64,000 nt of DNA from Kiloniellales bacterium (GCA_030064845.1 JASJEC010000012.1:1-64000), one strand, 5' to 3'; shown: positions 8,410-17,678, numbered from the stretch's first letter. Translations and numbers: made by a program. Notes: generated by a model not told the origin, from the sequence alone.

Positions 8410-9747
8410 ATGGCAGAGCTGACCGCGCATCCCTCCGAGGGCCTGCAGGGCACCGCCGCCGTACCCGGCGACAAGTCGATCTCGCACCGCGCCCTCCTGC
8501 TCTCCGGTCTCGCCGTCGGCGAGAGCCGGATCGAGGGGCTGCTCGAGGGCGAGGACGTGCTGCGCAGCGCGGCGGCCATGCGGGCCATGGGGGCCGAGAT
8601 CGAGCGCGGCCCCGAGGGCGTCTGGCACGTCTGGGGCCGCGGCCTGGGCGGCCTGGTCGAGCCGGACGACGTGCTCGACCTGGGCAACTCCGGGACCGGC
8701 GCGCGGCTGCTGATGGGGGTGATCGCGGGCCACGGCATCCAGGCGGTGCTGACCGGCGACGCCTCGCTCAGGGTGCGCCCCATGAAGCGGGTCGCCGAGC
8801 CTCTGGAGCGCATGGGCGCGCGCATCCTGACTCGCGAAGGCGGCACCATGCCGCTGACGGTCATCGGCAGCGCCGACCCCCTGCCGATTCGTTACCGTCT
8901 GCCGGTCGCCTCGGCTCAGGTCAAATCAGCCGTGATGCTCGCCGGCCTATCCGCGCCCGGCGAGACGATCGTCGAGGAACCCGCGCCGACCCGCGACCAC
9001 ACCGAGCGCATGCTGCGCCACTTCGGCGCGGCGGTCGCCGTCGAGGACGACAGCGAGGACGCGGTGCGGCGGATCACCCTCTGCGGCCAGCCGGAGCTGA
9101 CCGGCGGCGACATCCGGGTGCCCGCCGACCCCTCCTCGGCCGCCTTCCCCCTGGTCGCCGCCCTGGTCGCACCGGGCTCGCGGGTGCGCCTGCCGCGGAT
9201 CGGCACCAATCCCCTGCGCACCGGCTTGCTCACCACCCTCGAGGAGATGGGCGCCAGCATCCGCTACGAGAACCGGGGCGAGGAGGGCGGCGAGACCGTC
9301 GCCGACCTGGTCGCCGAGGCGGGCCCGCTTCAGGGCGTCGAGGTGCCGGCGGAACGCGCCCCCTCGATGATCGACGAGTACCCGATCCTGGCGGTCGCGG
9401 CGGCGGTGGCCGAGGGCAGAACGGTGATGCGCGGGCTGGGCGAGCTCCGGGTCAAGGAGAGCGACCGACTGGCCGCCGTGGCCCAGGGCCTGGCCGCCTG
9501 CGGGGTCGCGGTGGAGGAGGGGCCCGACTTCCTCGTGGTCGAGGGCGCCGGCGGCCGGCCGCCCGGCGGGGGGTCGATCGCGTCCCGGCTCGATCACCGC
9601 ATCGCCATGGCCTTCCTGGTACTCGGTCTGGCGTCGGAGAAGCCGGTCACGGTCGACGATTCGACGCCGATCGACACCTCCTTCCCGAGCTTCCAGAGCC
9701 TGATGGGCGAGCTGGGGGCCGGCCTGGGCGGACTCCAGGGGCGTTGA
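8410..9747 (+). CDS. aroA: 3-phosphoshikimate 1-carboxyvinyltransferase (EPSP synthase)
   Basis: 445 residues, full length. Sixth step of the shikimate pathway: phosphoenolpyruvate plus shikimate-3-phosphate gives EPSP. Visible motifs are [15 protein letters not shown] (residues 19-33), [13 protein letters not shown] (91-103), [10 protein letters not shown], and LRVKESDRL near the C-terminus with the catalytic Lys/Glu/Arg residues. The overall pattern (GDASL...RPM) looks like the class II branch common in alphaproteobacteria. First gene of a plus-strand run with cmk eight bases downstream and rpsA after it, a conserved order. Confidence 0.96.
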   Translation: MAELTAHPSEGLQGTAAVPGDKSISHRALLLSGLAVGESRIEGLLEGEDVLRSAAAMRAMGAEIERGPEGVWHVWGRGLGGLVEPDDVLDLGNSGTGARLLMGVIAGHGIQAVLTGDASLRVRPMKRVAEPLERMGARILTREGGTMPLTVIGSADPLPIRYRLPVASAQVKSAVMLAGLSAPGETIVEEPAPTRDHTERMLRHFGAAVAVEDDSEDAVRRITLCGQPELTGGDIRVPADPSSAAFPLVAALVAPGSRVRLPRIGTNPLRTGLLTTLEEMGASIRYENRGEEGGETVADLVAEAGPLQGVEVPAERAPSMIDEYPILAVAAAVAEGRTVMRGLGELRVKESDRLAAVAQGLAACGVAVEEGPDFLVVEGAGGRPPGGGSIASRLDHRIAMAFLVLGLASEKPVTVDDSTPIDTSFPSFQSLMGELGAGLGGLQGR

Positions 9748-9754
9748 GGGCCCG

Positions 9755-10414
9755 GTGACTGTCATCGCCATCGACGGGCCGGTCGCGGCCGGCAAGGGGA
9801 CCCTGGCGCGGCGCCTCGCCGGCGCCTTCGGCCTGGCCTATCTCGATACCGGGATGATCTACCGCGCGGTGGCCGCCAAGGTGCTGGCCGAGGGCGGAAG
9901 CCCCGAGGACCCGGCGGCCGCCCTGGCCGCCGCCCGGTCGCTCGAGGGCGGCGACCTGGAGCGGGCCGACCTGCGCCGCGAGGCGGTCGGCCAGGGCGCC
10001 TCCGTCGTGGCCGCCATGGCGCCGGTCCGGGCGGCCCTGCTCAACTTCCAGCGCCGCTTCGCCGCGACGCCGCCCGACGGCGGCCCCGGCGCCGTGCTGG
10101 ACGGGCGCGATATCGGCACCGTGGTCTGCCCCGGGGCCCAGGTGAAATTCTTCGTCACCGCCAGCATCGAGTCCCGGGCCCGGCGGCGACACAAAGAGTT
10201 GCTAGAACGCGGCGAGGAGAGTATATACGCCCGCGTCCTGCAGGATTTGCAGGACAGGGACGCCCGCGACAGCGGGCGCCAGACTGCGCCGTTAAGGCCG
10301 GCGGAAGACGCGATCATTATGGACACGACCGAGATGGACGCCGAGGCGGCCTTCGAGGCCGCGGTCCAGCATGTTGTGACGCGGGCTCCCGCGCTGGAAC
10401 CGAGACGGCCGTAA
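9755..10414 (+). CDS. cmk: Cytidylate kinase
   Basis: 219 residues from a GTG start seven bases after the aroA stop. It phosphorylates CMP and dCMP using ATP. The N-terminal P-loop reads IDGPVAAGKGTLARRLA, followed by YLDTGMIYRAVA, the nucleotide-binding DTG motif of CMP kinases, and DGRDIGTVVCPGAQVKFFVTAS in the second half; the lid region carries the RARRRHKEL basic stretch. Length and motifs match bacterial Cmk. The aroA-cmk-rpsA order is conserved in proteobacteria and points to co-transcription. Confidence 0.95.
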   Translation: MTVIAIDGPVAAGKGTLARRLAGAFGLAYLDTGMIYRAVAAKVLAEGGSPEDPAAALAAARSLEGGDLERADLRREAVGQGASVVAAMAPVRAALLNFQRRFAATPPDGGPGAVLDGRDIGTVVCPGAQVKFFVTASIESRARRRHKELLERGEESIYARVLQDLQDRDARDSGRQTAPLRPAEDAIIMDTTEMDAEAAFEAAVQHVVTRAPALEPRRP

Positions 10415-10516
10415 CCAGGATTGGAGTGAACCCAAGCCCGGGACGAACCGGGAAGACCGCCGGAGACAACCGGTCGGCCTGAATCAGAACCGTAAACGCA
10501 AAGGACAGACGCGCTC

Positions 10517-12442
10517 ATGGCCACCGCTACCACCGAAAGCCCCGCAACCGACAAGGAATCGTTCGCCGCCCTCCTGGATGAATCGCTCGGCCACGCCGAG
10601 CGGCTGGAAGGAACGGTGCTCAAAGGCATCATCATCGCGATCGAGGGCGATTCGGCCCTGGTCGACGTGGGGCTCAAGTCGGAAGGACGCGTCGCGCTCA
10701 AGGAGTTCCACAAAGGCGGCGACACGCCCGAGCTCAAGGCCGGCGATGAGGTCGAGGTCTACCTGGAGCGCATGGAGAACAAGAATGGCGAGGCCGTTCT
10801 GTCGCGCGAGAAGGCCAAGCGCGAGGAAGCCTGGGTCCAGCTCGAGAAGGCCTTCGGCGACAACGAACGCGTCACCGGCGTAATCTTCGGCCGGGTCAAG
10901 GGCGGCTTCACGGTCGACCTCTCCGGCGCCGTCGCCTTCCTGCCGGGCAGCCAGGTCGACATTCGCCCGGTGCGTGACGTCGGCCCGCTGATGGGCACGC
11001 CCCAGCCGTTCCAGATCCTCAAGATGGACCGCTCGCGCGGCAACATCGTGGTGTCGCGCCGCGCCGTCCTGGAAGAGACCCGCGCCGAGCAGCGCTCCGA
11101 GCTGATCGCCAACCTGAAGGAAGGGCAGATCCTCACCGGCGTGGTCAAGAACATCACGGACTACGGCGCCTTCGTCGACCTCGGCGGCGTCGACGGTCTG
11201 CTGCACGTCACCGACATCTCCTGGAAGCGCATCAACCACCCGACCGAGGCGCTGAACATCGGCCAGCAGGTCCAGGTTCAGGTGATCCGCTTCAACCCCG
11301 AGACCCAGCGCATTTCGCTCGGCATGAAGCAGCTCGAGGCCGACCCCTGGGAAGGCGTGGGCGCCAAGTATCCGCCGGAGAGCAAGGTCAAGGGGCGGGT
11401 CACCAACATTACGGACTACGGCGCCTTCGTCGAGCTGGAGCCGGGCATCGAGGGCCTGGTGCACGTCTCGGAGATGAGCTGGACCAAGAAGAACGTCCAT
11501 CCCGGCAAGATCGTCTCGACCAGCCAGGAGGTCGAGGTCAAGGTGCTCGACGTCGACGAGCAGAAGCGCCGGATCAGCCTCGGCCTAAAGCAGTGCCTGT
11601 CGAACCCTTGGGAGGACTTCATGGTCCAGCACCCGGCGGGCACCGAGCTGGAGGGCGAGGTCAAGAACATCACCGAGTTCGGCCTCTTCGTCGGCCTGCC
11701 GGGCGACATCGACGGCATGGTGCACCTCTCCGATCTGGACTGGAGCCAGAGCGGCGAGGAAGCGGTCAAGGACTACGCCAAGGGCCAGAACGTCAAGGTC
11801 AAGGTGCTCGACATCGATATCGACAAGGAGCGCATCAGCCTCGGCGTCAAGCAGCTGACCGACGACCCCTTCGGCTCCGCGGTCGAGACCCTGAAGAAGG
11901 GCGCGACGGTCACCGGCACGGTGACATCGGTGGGTGACAAGGGAATCGAGGTCGAGGTCGGCGAAGGCCTGATCGGCTTCATTCGCAAGACGGACCTGTC
12001 GCGCGACCGCAGCGAGCAGCGCCCCGAGCGCTTCGCGGTGGGCGAGCGGATCGACGCCACGGTGACGACGCTGGACAAGAAGACCCGCCGGGTCACGCTG
12101 TCGATCAAGCAGCGCGAGATCCAGGAAGAGAAGCAGGCCATGGCCGAATACGGCTCGTCCGACTCCGGCGCCAGCCTGGGCGACATCCTGGGCGCGGCGA
12201 TCTCCAAGGCGGCCCAGGAGAAGCAGGCCCGCGGCGACGACGAGCCGGCGGCCGAAGCGGCCGAGGCAGAGGCCGAAACCGAAGTCGAGTCCGGGGCCGA
12301 GAGCGAGGACGCGGCGGAGGAGGCCAAGCCCAAGGCAGCGGCGAAGAAGGCCAAGCCCGCCAAGAAGAAGGCGGCCAAGGCCAAGGCCGACGAAGCCGAA
12401 GAGGCGGCGGAAGACGCGGATTCCGCGCAGGAAGCGGGCTGA
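10517..12442 (+). CDS. rpsA: 30S ribosomal protein S1
   Basis: 641 residues with six S1 RNA-binding modules in series; GAFVDLGGVDGLLHVTDISW, GAFVELEPGIEGLVHVSEMS and GLFVGLPGDIDGMVHLSDLD mark modules three to five. S1 sits on the small subunit and helps mRNAs with structured leaders to bind. Residues beyond about 560 form a low-complexity tail of Ala, Glu and Lys, first acidic then Lys/Ala-rich (AAKKAKPAKKKAAKAKADEAE), longer than the E. coli protein (557 residues). AAAGGA lies 11 nt before the ATG in a 102-nt gap after cmk. Confidence 0.96.
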   Translation: MATATTESPATDKESFAALLDESLGHAERLEGTVLKGIIIAIEGDSALVDVGLKSEGRVALKEFHKGGDTPELKAGDEVEVYLERMENKNGEAVLSREKAKREEAWVQLEKAFGDNERVTGVIFGRVKGGFTVDLSGAVAFLPGSQVDIRPVRDVGPLMGTPQPFQILKMDRSRGNIVVSRRAVLEETRAEQRSELIANLKEGQILTGVVKNITDYGAFVDLGGVDGLLHVTDISWKRINHPTEALNIGQQVQVQVIRFNPETQRISLGMKQLEADPWEGVGAKYPPESKVKGRVTNITDYGAFVELEPGIEGLVHVSEMSWTKKNVHPGKIVSTSQEVEVKVLDVDEQKRRISLGLKQCLSNPWEDFMVQHPAGTELEGEVKNITEFGLFVGLPGDIDGMVHLSDLDWSQSGEEAVKDYAKGQNVKVKVLDIDIDKERISLGVKQLTDDPFGSAVETLKKGATVTGTVTSVGDKGIEVEVGEGLIGFIRKTDLSRDRSEQRPERFAVGERIDATVTTLDKKTRRVTLSIKQREIQEEKQAMAEYGSSDSGASLGDILGAAISKAAQEKQARGDDEPAAEAAEAEAETEVESGAESEDAAEEAKPKAAAKKAKPAKKKAAKAKADEAEEAAEDADSAQEAG

Positions 12443-12452
12443 ATCCCGCTTC
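12431..12452 (+). terminator. Inverted repeat across the rpsA stop codon
   Basis: A perfect 8-bp inverted repeat, GAAGCGGG-N6-CCCGCTTC, with the rpsA TGA inside the loop. A second GC hairpin, CCGGCC-GTTC-GGCCGG, follows at 12468-12483. Neither has a T-tract, so they are not classic intrinsic terminators; they could stabilise the 3' end of the rpsA mRNA or slow transcription before ihfB. Sequence symmetry is seen; function is inferred. Confidence 0.4.
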
Positions 12453-12800
12453 CCTCCGGCGTGTCGACCGGCCGTTCGGCCGGAACCAGACCGGCGCGAT
12501 TCGCGGGCCCAATTGCGGCGAGCTGGACGCGATCCTGCTGGTCGTCTAAAAACCTCTTTGTTCTGAACGACTTACCCTTGACGATCTGACGCGTCTCTGG
12601 CACCCTAATAGGGTAATTCGAGGCGATGTCGGTGGCCGCGCCGAGGGGCGTCTTGACGGCCGGGGGGGATCGCCATGCACGATCGGTGCGTTGTCGAGGG
12701 GGGCGACCTTGAAGATGCATTCTGAGGTTCGGAACGGGCCTACGCGTCACCCCCGACTTTCCCGGACGGAATTTCGGTCCTCCGGACAAAGGATGCCAGC
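12443..12800. other. rpsA-ihfB intergenic region (358 nt), candidate ihfB control region
   Basis: No gene was found here. Beyond the two hairpins just after rpsA, the stretch contains a local AT-richer part (about 12545-12620) with CCCTTGACGATCTG, whose TTGACG could be a -35 box, and a small perfect inverted repeat ACCCT-AAT-AGGGT at 12602-12614, which would sit near a start site or act as an operator. The length of the gap implies that ihfB has its own promoter in addition to any read-through from rpsA. Confidence 0.4.
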
Positions 12801-13085
12801 ATGACGAAATCTGAACTGATCCAGCGAATTGCCGAGCGCAATCCGCACCTGTTTCACCGGGACGTCGAGCGGATCGTCGCGACCATCTTCGAGGAGGTCG
12901 GCGAGGCGCTGTCGCGCGGCGACCGTGTCGAGCTCAGAGGCTTCGGGGCCTTTTCCGTTAAGCGCCGCGGCGCGCGGGTCGGCCGCAACCCGAGAACCGG
13001 GTCCGCCGTCTCGGTGTCGGAGAAGTTCATCCCTTTCTTCAAGACCGGCAAGCAACTGCGCGAACGTCTCAATTCCACCGATTGA
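12801..13085 (+). CDS. ihfB: Integration host factor subunit beta
   Basis: 94 residues, HU/IHF fold. It begins [20 protein letters not shown], has [25 protein letters not shown] with the DNA-intercalating beta arm, and ends with [12 protein letters not shown], matching IHF-beta more than HU. IHF bends DNA at specific sites and supports recombination, replication and promoter architecture; it works as a heterodimer with IHF-alpha, which is not in this window. Position directly after rpsA is conserved across proteobacteria. Confidence 0.95.
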   Translation: MTKSELIQRIAERNPHLFHRDVERIVATIFEEVGEALSRGDRVELRGFGAFSVKRRGARVGRNPRTGSAVSVSEKFIPFFKTGKQLRERLNSTD

Positions 13086-13148
13086 TCTTGCCCGCGGGGC
13101 CGTGAGGCCCTAGGAAAAACGGGTATCGCGACAGCCCCGGGTCGGCCC

Positions 13149-13523
13149 GTGAAGCACTTTACCTGGATTATCACGCTGCCCATCACCTTGCTGGTGGTGA
13201 CCTTTGCGGTCGTCAACCGGGACTTGGTCGCCGTCGATCTCTGGCCCCTGCCGATGACGGTAGGGACTCCTCTCTTCGTTCTTGTCCTGGGCAGCGCGCT
13301 GGCCGGTTTCCTGATCGGCGGCCTGGTCATGTGGTGGTCCGCCGGCAAGCAGCGTCAGAAGCTTCGCGCGCTGCGCCGGGAGACGGAAAGGCTGGCGCGC
13401 CGCAACCGATCGCTGGAGAACGCCAGTCAGCCGCCGGCGGCCGCCCGTTCAGGGGCGGGCCTGCCGGTCGCCATCGAGAGCCGGCCGCAGGGAGACACCG
13501 GTTCCGCCCGGCCGGCGGCCTAG
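13149..13523 (+). CDS. LapA-domain (DUF1049) membrane protein
   Basis: 124 residues from a GTG. Two membrane helices are visible (about residues 5-22 and 40-62), with the family pattern FAVVNRDLVAVDLWPLP between them; after the second helix a coiled-coil-like basic segment (KQRQKLRALRRETERLARRNRSLE) and a disordered tail follow. The family is named after lipopolysaccharide assembly protein A of E. coli, which sits next to LapB; no LapB is present here. Placement between ihfB and pyrF is conserved in related bacteria. The following gene starts 12 nt downstream. Confidence 0.85.
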   Translation: MKHFTWIITLPITLLVVTFAVVNRDLVAVDLWPLPMTVGTPLFVLVLGSALAGFLIGGLVMWWSAGKQRQKLRALRRETERLARRNRSLENASQPPAAARSGAGLPVAIESRPQGDTGSARPAA

Positions 13524-13534
13524 GGCCCAGGCCG

Positions 13535-14470
13535 GTGCGCATCATTTCCGCAGCCGAGGTCGAAGGTGCGCTCGATTGGGACAGCCTGGTAGAGCGGCTG
13601 CGTCAGGCTTTCCGCCGCGGGGTCGAGGCGCCGGTCCGTCACCACCACGAGATCGAGAATCCAGGCTGCGACCCCGCGACCCTGCTGCTGATGCCCGCCT
13701 GGCAGCCGGGCCGGCAGATCGGCGTCAAGATCGTGACGGTCTTTCCGAGCAACGCCGACCGGAACCTGCCCGCCGTGATGGGCGCCTACCTTCTGATCGA
13801 CGGCAAGACGGGCAGCCCCAAGGCGCTGATCGACGGGCCGATGCTGACCCTCAAGAGGACCGCCGCCGCCTCGGCGCTCGCCTCTGGTTACCTGTCGCGG
13901 CCCGACAGCGAGCGGCTGCTGATGGTCGGCACCGGCGCCCTGGCGCCGCACCTGATCATGGCCCATGCCGCCGTGCGGCCGATCTGCAACGTGCTGATCT
14001 GGGGCCGCAACTCGGACAAGGCGGCGAAGCTTGCCAAACGTCTAAGCCGGAAGGATTTTCGGGTCGAGGCGACGGATGACCTCGAGAGCGCGGCCGAGGG
14101 CGCCCACGTAATCTCCTGTGCGACGCTCAGCCCGGAGCCGCTGGTCCGGGGCGATTGGCTCCGGCCCGGACAGCACCTCGACCTGGTGGGGGCCTTTCGA
14201 CCCGACATGCGCGAGACGGACGACGCCGCGATCCGGCGCGCCCGGGTCTTCGTCGACACCCGGGCCGGGGCTTGCCAGGAGGCCGGCGACATCGTTCAGC
14301 CGCTGGAGAGCGGCGTGCTCGACGCCGACGATATCGCCGGCGATCTCTTCGACCTGACCCGCGGCGAGCGCGCCGGCCGCCGGTTCTACGACCAGATCAC
14401 CCTGTTCAAGTCGGTCGGCACCGCGCTGGAGGACCTCGCGGCCGCCGAACTGGCCTTCGAGCGCGCCTGA
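13535..14470 (+). CDS. Ornithine cyclodeaminase/mu-crystallin family protein
   Basis: 311 residues from the GTG at 13535, which gives the normal family N-terminus (RIISAAEVEGALDWDSLVE) and normal length. It contains the NAD-binding core with GTGALAPHLIMAHAAVRPI and the family segment ALIDGPMLTLKRTAAASALA, then DIVQPLESGVL near the end. Members reduce or deaminate amino and imino acids (ornithine cyclodeaminase, alanine dehydrogenase, ketimine reductase); the substrate cannot be told here. It lies in a tight run lapA-like gene, this gene, pyrF. A longer in-frame reading upstream exists but overlaps the lapA-like gene and lacks homology. Confidence 0.87.
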   Translation: MRIISAAEVEGALDWDSLVERLRQAFRRGVEAPVRHHHEIENPGCDPATLLLMPAWQPGRQIGVKIVTVFPSNADRNLPAVMGAYLLIDGKTGSPKALIDGPMLTLKRTAAASALASGYLSRPDSERLLMVGTGALAPHLIMAHAAVRPICNVLIWGRNSDKAAKLAKRLSRKDFRVEATDDLESAAEGAHVISCATLSPEPLVRGDWLRPGQHLDLVGAFRPDMRETDDAAIRRARVFVDTRAGACQEAGDIVQPLESGVLDADDIAGDLFDLTRGERAGRRFYDQITLFKSVGTALEDLAAAELAFERA

Positions 14471-14486
14471 GGCTGGCCGCCCGAGC

Positions 14487-15203
14487 ATGAAGATCGCCAA
14501 CCCCAAAGACCGCATCTTCGTTCCCCTGGACACGCCCGACCCGTCGGTGGCGGCGGACCTCGCCCGGCGTCTGCGCGGCGAGGTCGGCGGCCTCAAGCTC
14601 GGCAAGGAGTTCCTCTCGGCACAGGGGCCCCAGGGGGTCCGGGCCATGGCGTCCGGGCTGCCCCTGTTCCTGGACGTGAAGTTCCACGACATCCCGAACA
14701 CCGTTGCCGGTGCGGTTCGCGCCTTGCGCCGTCTCTCGCCCGCCCTGATCAACGTCCACGCCTCGGGCGGCCGGGCGATGATGGAGGCGGCGGCGGCCGC
14801 GGCGCGCGAGCCCTTGGAGACGGGCGAGGCGGCGCCTCGGGTCCTGGCGGTCACCGTGCTGACCAGTCTCGACGCGGCCGACCTGGCGGCGGTCGGGCAG
14901 GCCGGGCCGCTCAGCGACCAGGTTCTCCGCCTCGCGCTCTTGGCCCAGGACTCCGGCCTGGACGGCGTGGTATGCAGTCCCCTGGAGATCGCCCTGTTGA
15001 GAGAGCGTTGTGGTCCGGACTTCATCCTCCTGGTGCCCGGCATCCGGCCGACCTGGGCTGGCGCCGACGATCAAAAGCGGGTCATGTCGCCGGCCGAGGC
15101 GCTGCGCGCGGGCGCCGACTACCTGGTCATCGGTCGGCCGATCACCCGCGCCGAGGACCCGGCCGCGGCGGCACGGCGCATCGCCGACGAGATGTCGGGT
15201 TAG
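14487..15203 (+). CDS. pyrF: Orotidine 5'-phosphate decarboxylase
   Basis: 238 residues, last step of UMP synthesis. Residues 62-72 read LDVKFHDIPNT, with the catalytic Asp63, Lys65 and Asp68 of the DxKxxD motif. GLKLGKEFL supplies the substrate-phosphate side of the early barrel, and the C-terminal GADYLVIGRPIT is the phosphate-binding loop. Length is that of bacterial PyrF. In relatives pyrF is followed directly by trpF; here two membrane genes intervene, the first starting ten bases after the pyrF stop. Confidence 0.96.
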   Translation: MKIANPKDRIFVPLDTPDPSVAADLARRLRGEVGGLKLGKEFLSAQGPQGVRAMASGLPLFLDVKFHDIPNTVAGAVRALRRLSPALINVHASGGRAMMEAAAAAAREPLETGEAAPRVLAVTVLTSLDAADLAAVGQAGPLSDQVLRLALLAQDSGLDGVVCSPLEIALLRERCGPDFILLVPGIRPTWAGADDQKRVMSPAEALRAGADYLVIGRPITRAEDPAAAARRIADEMSG

Positions 15204-15212
15204 GATCTGAGA

Positions 15213-16046
15213 ATGGCCCCGCCGCCCGGACCCGTCGACAACCTGCCGGTGTTCGCCACCGTCAACCAGGCCTATCGCAGCGTGTTCACGGAGTTCACCG
15301 GCTTCGCGCGCGCGGCCCTTCTGCCGCTGCTGCTCTCCATCGTCCTCGCGGTGCCGGCCCAGGCGCTCAGTGGCAGTCCGCCGATCGCCCTGGCGTTCGG
15401 GCTCTTGGCGGTCGCCGTGCCCTATACCTTCTTCGGCGTTTCCTGGTACCGCCTGGTCCTGCTCGGGCCGTCCGAGCCGCCGCCGCCCCTGTTCCCGCGA
15501 TGGGGTCCGCGCCACTGGCGCTTCTTCCGCTATGCGCTCCTGCTGCTTCTCGCCGGTCAGGTCATCATGACTCTGGTCATGAGCCAGGTCGCCGGCAGCC
15601 TGCCCCAGGACGGGGAGGTCCCGCCCCAGGCCAATCCCGGCCTCCTGCTGGCCGCGCTGGCGATCCTGCTGATCATGTCGACGATCCTGCTGCGCCTCAG
15701 CCTGGTCTTTCCCGCCACCGCGGTGGACGAGACCTACAACCTCGCCTTTTCCTGGCGGCATACGAGCGGCCAGGGTCTGCGCCTCCTCGCCGCCACCATG
15801 CTGGCGCTCCTGCCGCTGGTCATGGGCGGGTCGATCCTGCTGGCGATCCTGGCCGGCGGGGCCGGCGGCGGAGCGGGGGGGCTCCTCACCCTCGGCGAAA
15901 GCCTGATCGGCTATGTCTCGCTCGGTGTGACCATGGCCATCGTCGCCGCCGCCTTCCGGATCTGCGCCGGTTGGATTCCGGCGAGCGGCGGTCTGCCGAG
16001 CCGGCGTCCCGAGCCCGACGGCGAAGACGACGCGGCAGGAGATTGA
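15213..16046 (+). CDS. Polytopic membrane protein, first of a tandem pair
   Basis: 277 residues. It opens MAPPPGPVDNLPVFATVNQA, almost the same as the next gene, and has about six hydrophobic segments, with the motif PYTFFGVSWYRLVLLG after helix two and LRLSLVFPATAVDETYNLAFSWRHT before the last helices. The two share these motifs throughout, so they are paralogues from a local duplication. I do not recognise a named family. The two loops with FGVxWYRLxLLG and LSLVFPAxAVD might be conserved functional sites. A disordered Pro/Asp-rich tail ends it. Probably co-transcribed with pyrF. Confidence 0.75.
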   Translation: MAPPPGPVDNLPVFATVNQAYRSVFTEFTGFARAALLPLLLSIVLAVPAQALSGSPPIALAFGLLAVAVPYTFFGVSWYRLVLLGPSEPPPPLFPRWGPRHWRFFRYALLLLLAGQVIMTLVMSQVAGSLPQDGEVPPQANPGLLLAALAILLIMSTILLRLSLVFPATAVDETYNLAFSWRHTSGQGLRLLAATMLALLPLVMGGSILLAILAGGAGGGAGGLLTLGESLIGYVSLGVTMAIVAAAFRICAGWIPASGGLPSRRPEPDGEDDAAGD

Positions 16047-16104
16047 CGCGGCGAGCTTCGCCGCGTGGCCCGTCGTCGAAGCGTACGAGCCGAGGAAGAA
16101 GTGA

Positions 16105-16971
16105 ATGGCGCCGCCGCCCGGACCCCTCGACAGTCTTCCGGTTCTCGCGACCGTCGCGGCCGCCTATCGTGCGTTCTTCACCGGCCTTGCCGGCTTTGCG
16201 CGCGCGGCCTTTCTGCCCTTCGGGCTTTCGGTGGCTTCCACCGTCGCCTTCGCCTACCTGAGCGACGCGCCGCTGGCCGGCTTCCTGTTCTGGCTCGTCG
16301 CGGTCTCGGTGCCCTGCACGCTGTTCGGCGTCGCCTGGTACCGCCTGCTGTTGCTGGGAAGCGGCGCCGCCCGGCCGGCACCGGTCCCCGCCTGGCGCAC
16401 CCGGCACTGGCGCTTCCTGGGCTGGATGCTCCTGCTCCTGCTGCTTCTGGCGGCTCAGGTCGCGGTCCTTTTCACGCTCTCGCTGATGGCAACCGGTCTC
16501 CCCAAGGCGGCCGTCCTGCTGGTCGAGCTGGTGCTGCTGCTGGTCGTGCTGGTGGTCGCCCTGCGTCTCAGCCTGGTCTTTCCCGCCGCGGCGGTCGATG
16601 TGCGCTACGGGTTGACCCAGGCCTGGCGCCATACCCGGCGGCAGGGCCTGCGCCTGCTCGCCGCCGCCGTCCTGGGTCTGTTTCCCTTCGTTCTCGTCGG
16701 CGGGCTCCTTCTCCCCGCGCTCTACCCGAGCCGACCCGCCGAGGTCGAGGCCGGGATGATAGTGATCGGCCCCGGAGAGGGCCAACTCCCGGTCGTGGAC
16801 CTCGGCCTCCTGACGCGTGCGGTCGGCGACAGCGCCGTCAGCTACCTCGCCCTCGCCCTCGCCATGGCGATCGTCGCCGCCGCGTTCCGGACCTTTACGG
16901 GCTGGACTCCCGGCGCAGGCGGCTCGGGTCCGCAGGGCGCCGTCGACCCGGTGGACCGCGGCGGCGCTTGA
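16105..16971 (+). CDS. Polytopic membrane protein, second of a tandem pair
   Basis: 288 residues, paralogue of the preceding gene: MAPPPGPLDSLPVLATVAAA at the start, CTLFGVAWYRLLLLG, LRLSLVFPAAAVDVRYGLTQ and WRHTRRQGLRLLAA later. About six membrane helices. It begins 58 nt after its twin and ends 59 nt before trpF. It carries the same Pro-rich N-terminal leader, suggesting that this leader is functional. No enzyme or transporter signature is seen. The pair interrupts the pyrF-trpF neighbourhood found in relatives, so they look like a lineage-specific insertion that then duplicated. Confidence 0.75.
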   Translation: MAPPPGPLDSLPVLATVAAAYRAFFTGLAGFARAAFLPFGLSVASTVAFAYLSDAPLAGFLFWLVAVSVPCTLFGVAWYRLLLLGSGAARPAPVPAWRTRHWRFLGWMLLLLLLLAAQVAVLFTLSLMATGLPKAAVLLVELVLLLVVLVVALRLSLVFPAAAVDVRYGLTQAWRHTRRQGLRLLAAAVLGLFPFVLVGGLLLPALYPSRPAEVEAGMIVIGPGEGQLPVVDLGLLTRAVGDSAVSYLALALAMAIVAAAFRTFTGWTPGAGGSGPQGAVDPVDRGGA

Positions 16972-17030
16972 CGCCGCGGCCCGGCTCGGCTTCCTTGGCG
17001 CCCGATCGTTTGGTGAGGAACGGCAGCGGC

Positions 17031-17678
17031 ATGGCTATCGAGGTCAAGATCTGCGGGCTGAACGCCCCCGAAGCGGTGCGCGCCGCCGCGGCGGGCGGCG
17101 CGCGCTACGCCGGCTTCGTCTTCTATCCGCCCTCGCCGCGCGCCGTGACGCCCGCCGAGGCCGCGTCCCTGGCCGCGGCGCTGCCGCCCAACGTCGCCAG
17201 GGTCGGAGTCTTCGTCGATCCCGACGACGAGCTTCTCGCCGCCGTCATGGGCCAGCTGCCGCTCGACCTGATCCAACTCCACGGATCGGAAGACCCGCGC
17301 CGGGTGGCGGCGATCCGCGCGCGCCACGGCCGCCAGGTGATGAAGGTCTTCAAGGTCTCGGCGCCGGAGGACCTGGAGCCGGTCGGCGCCTTCGCGACCC
17401 TCGCCGACCTCATCATGTTCGACGCCAAGCCGCCGAAGCACCTGGACAAGGCCTTGCCCGGCGGCAACGCGGTTGCCTTCGACTGGCGAATCCTGGCGGG
17501 GCGTTCCTGGCCGCGGCCGTGGCTGCTGTCGGGCGGGCTCGACGCGAGCAACCTGGCCGAAGCGGTGGCGATCTCCGGCGCGCGCGCGGTCGACGTCTCC
17601 TCCGGCGTCGAGGAGCGGCCCGGCGTCAAGAGCGTGGAGAAGATCGCGTCCTTCCTGGCCGAGGCCGGACGGATCTGA
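17031..17678 (+). CDS. trpF: Phosphoribosylanthranilate isomerase
   Basis: 215 residues from the ATG at 17031 (GAACGGCAGCGGC upstream is only a weak ribosome site). It isomerises PRA to CdRP in tryptophan synthesis. VKICGLNAPEAV carries the catalytic Cys8; the second catalytic acid is Asp131 in LIMFDAKPP; GVFVDPDDE, IQLHGSEDP and LLSGGLDASNL are standard TrpF barrel motifs. Typical length. Followed, after a 187-nt gap with a symmetric element, by trpB and trpA. Confidence 0.95.
   Translation: MAIEVKICGLNAPEAVRAAAAGGARYAGFVFYPPSPRAVTPAEAASLAAALPPNVARVGVFVDPDDELLAAVMGQLPLDLIQLHGSEDPRRVAAIRARHGRQVMKVFKVSAPEDLEPVGAFATLADLIMFDAKPPKHLDKALPGGNAVAFDWRILAGRSWPRPWLLSGGLDASNLAEAVAISGARAVDVSSGVEERPGVKSVEKIASFLAEAGRI

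Noticed and set aside
16065-17678. Possible fusion of the second membrane protein with TrpF in one frame
   Set aside because: The first 320 codons are an out-of-frame reading of the membrane gene; TrpF begins at its own ATG at 17031.
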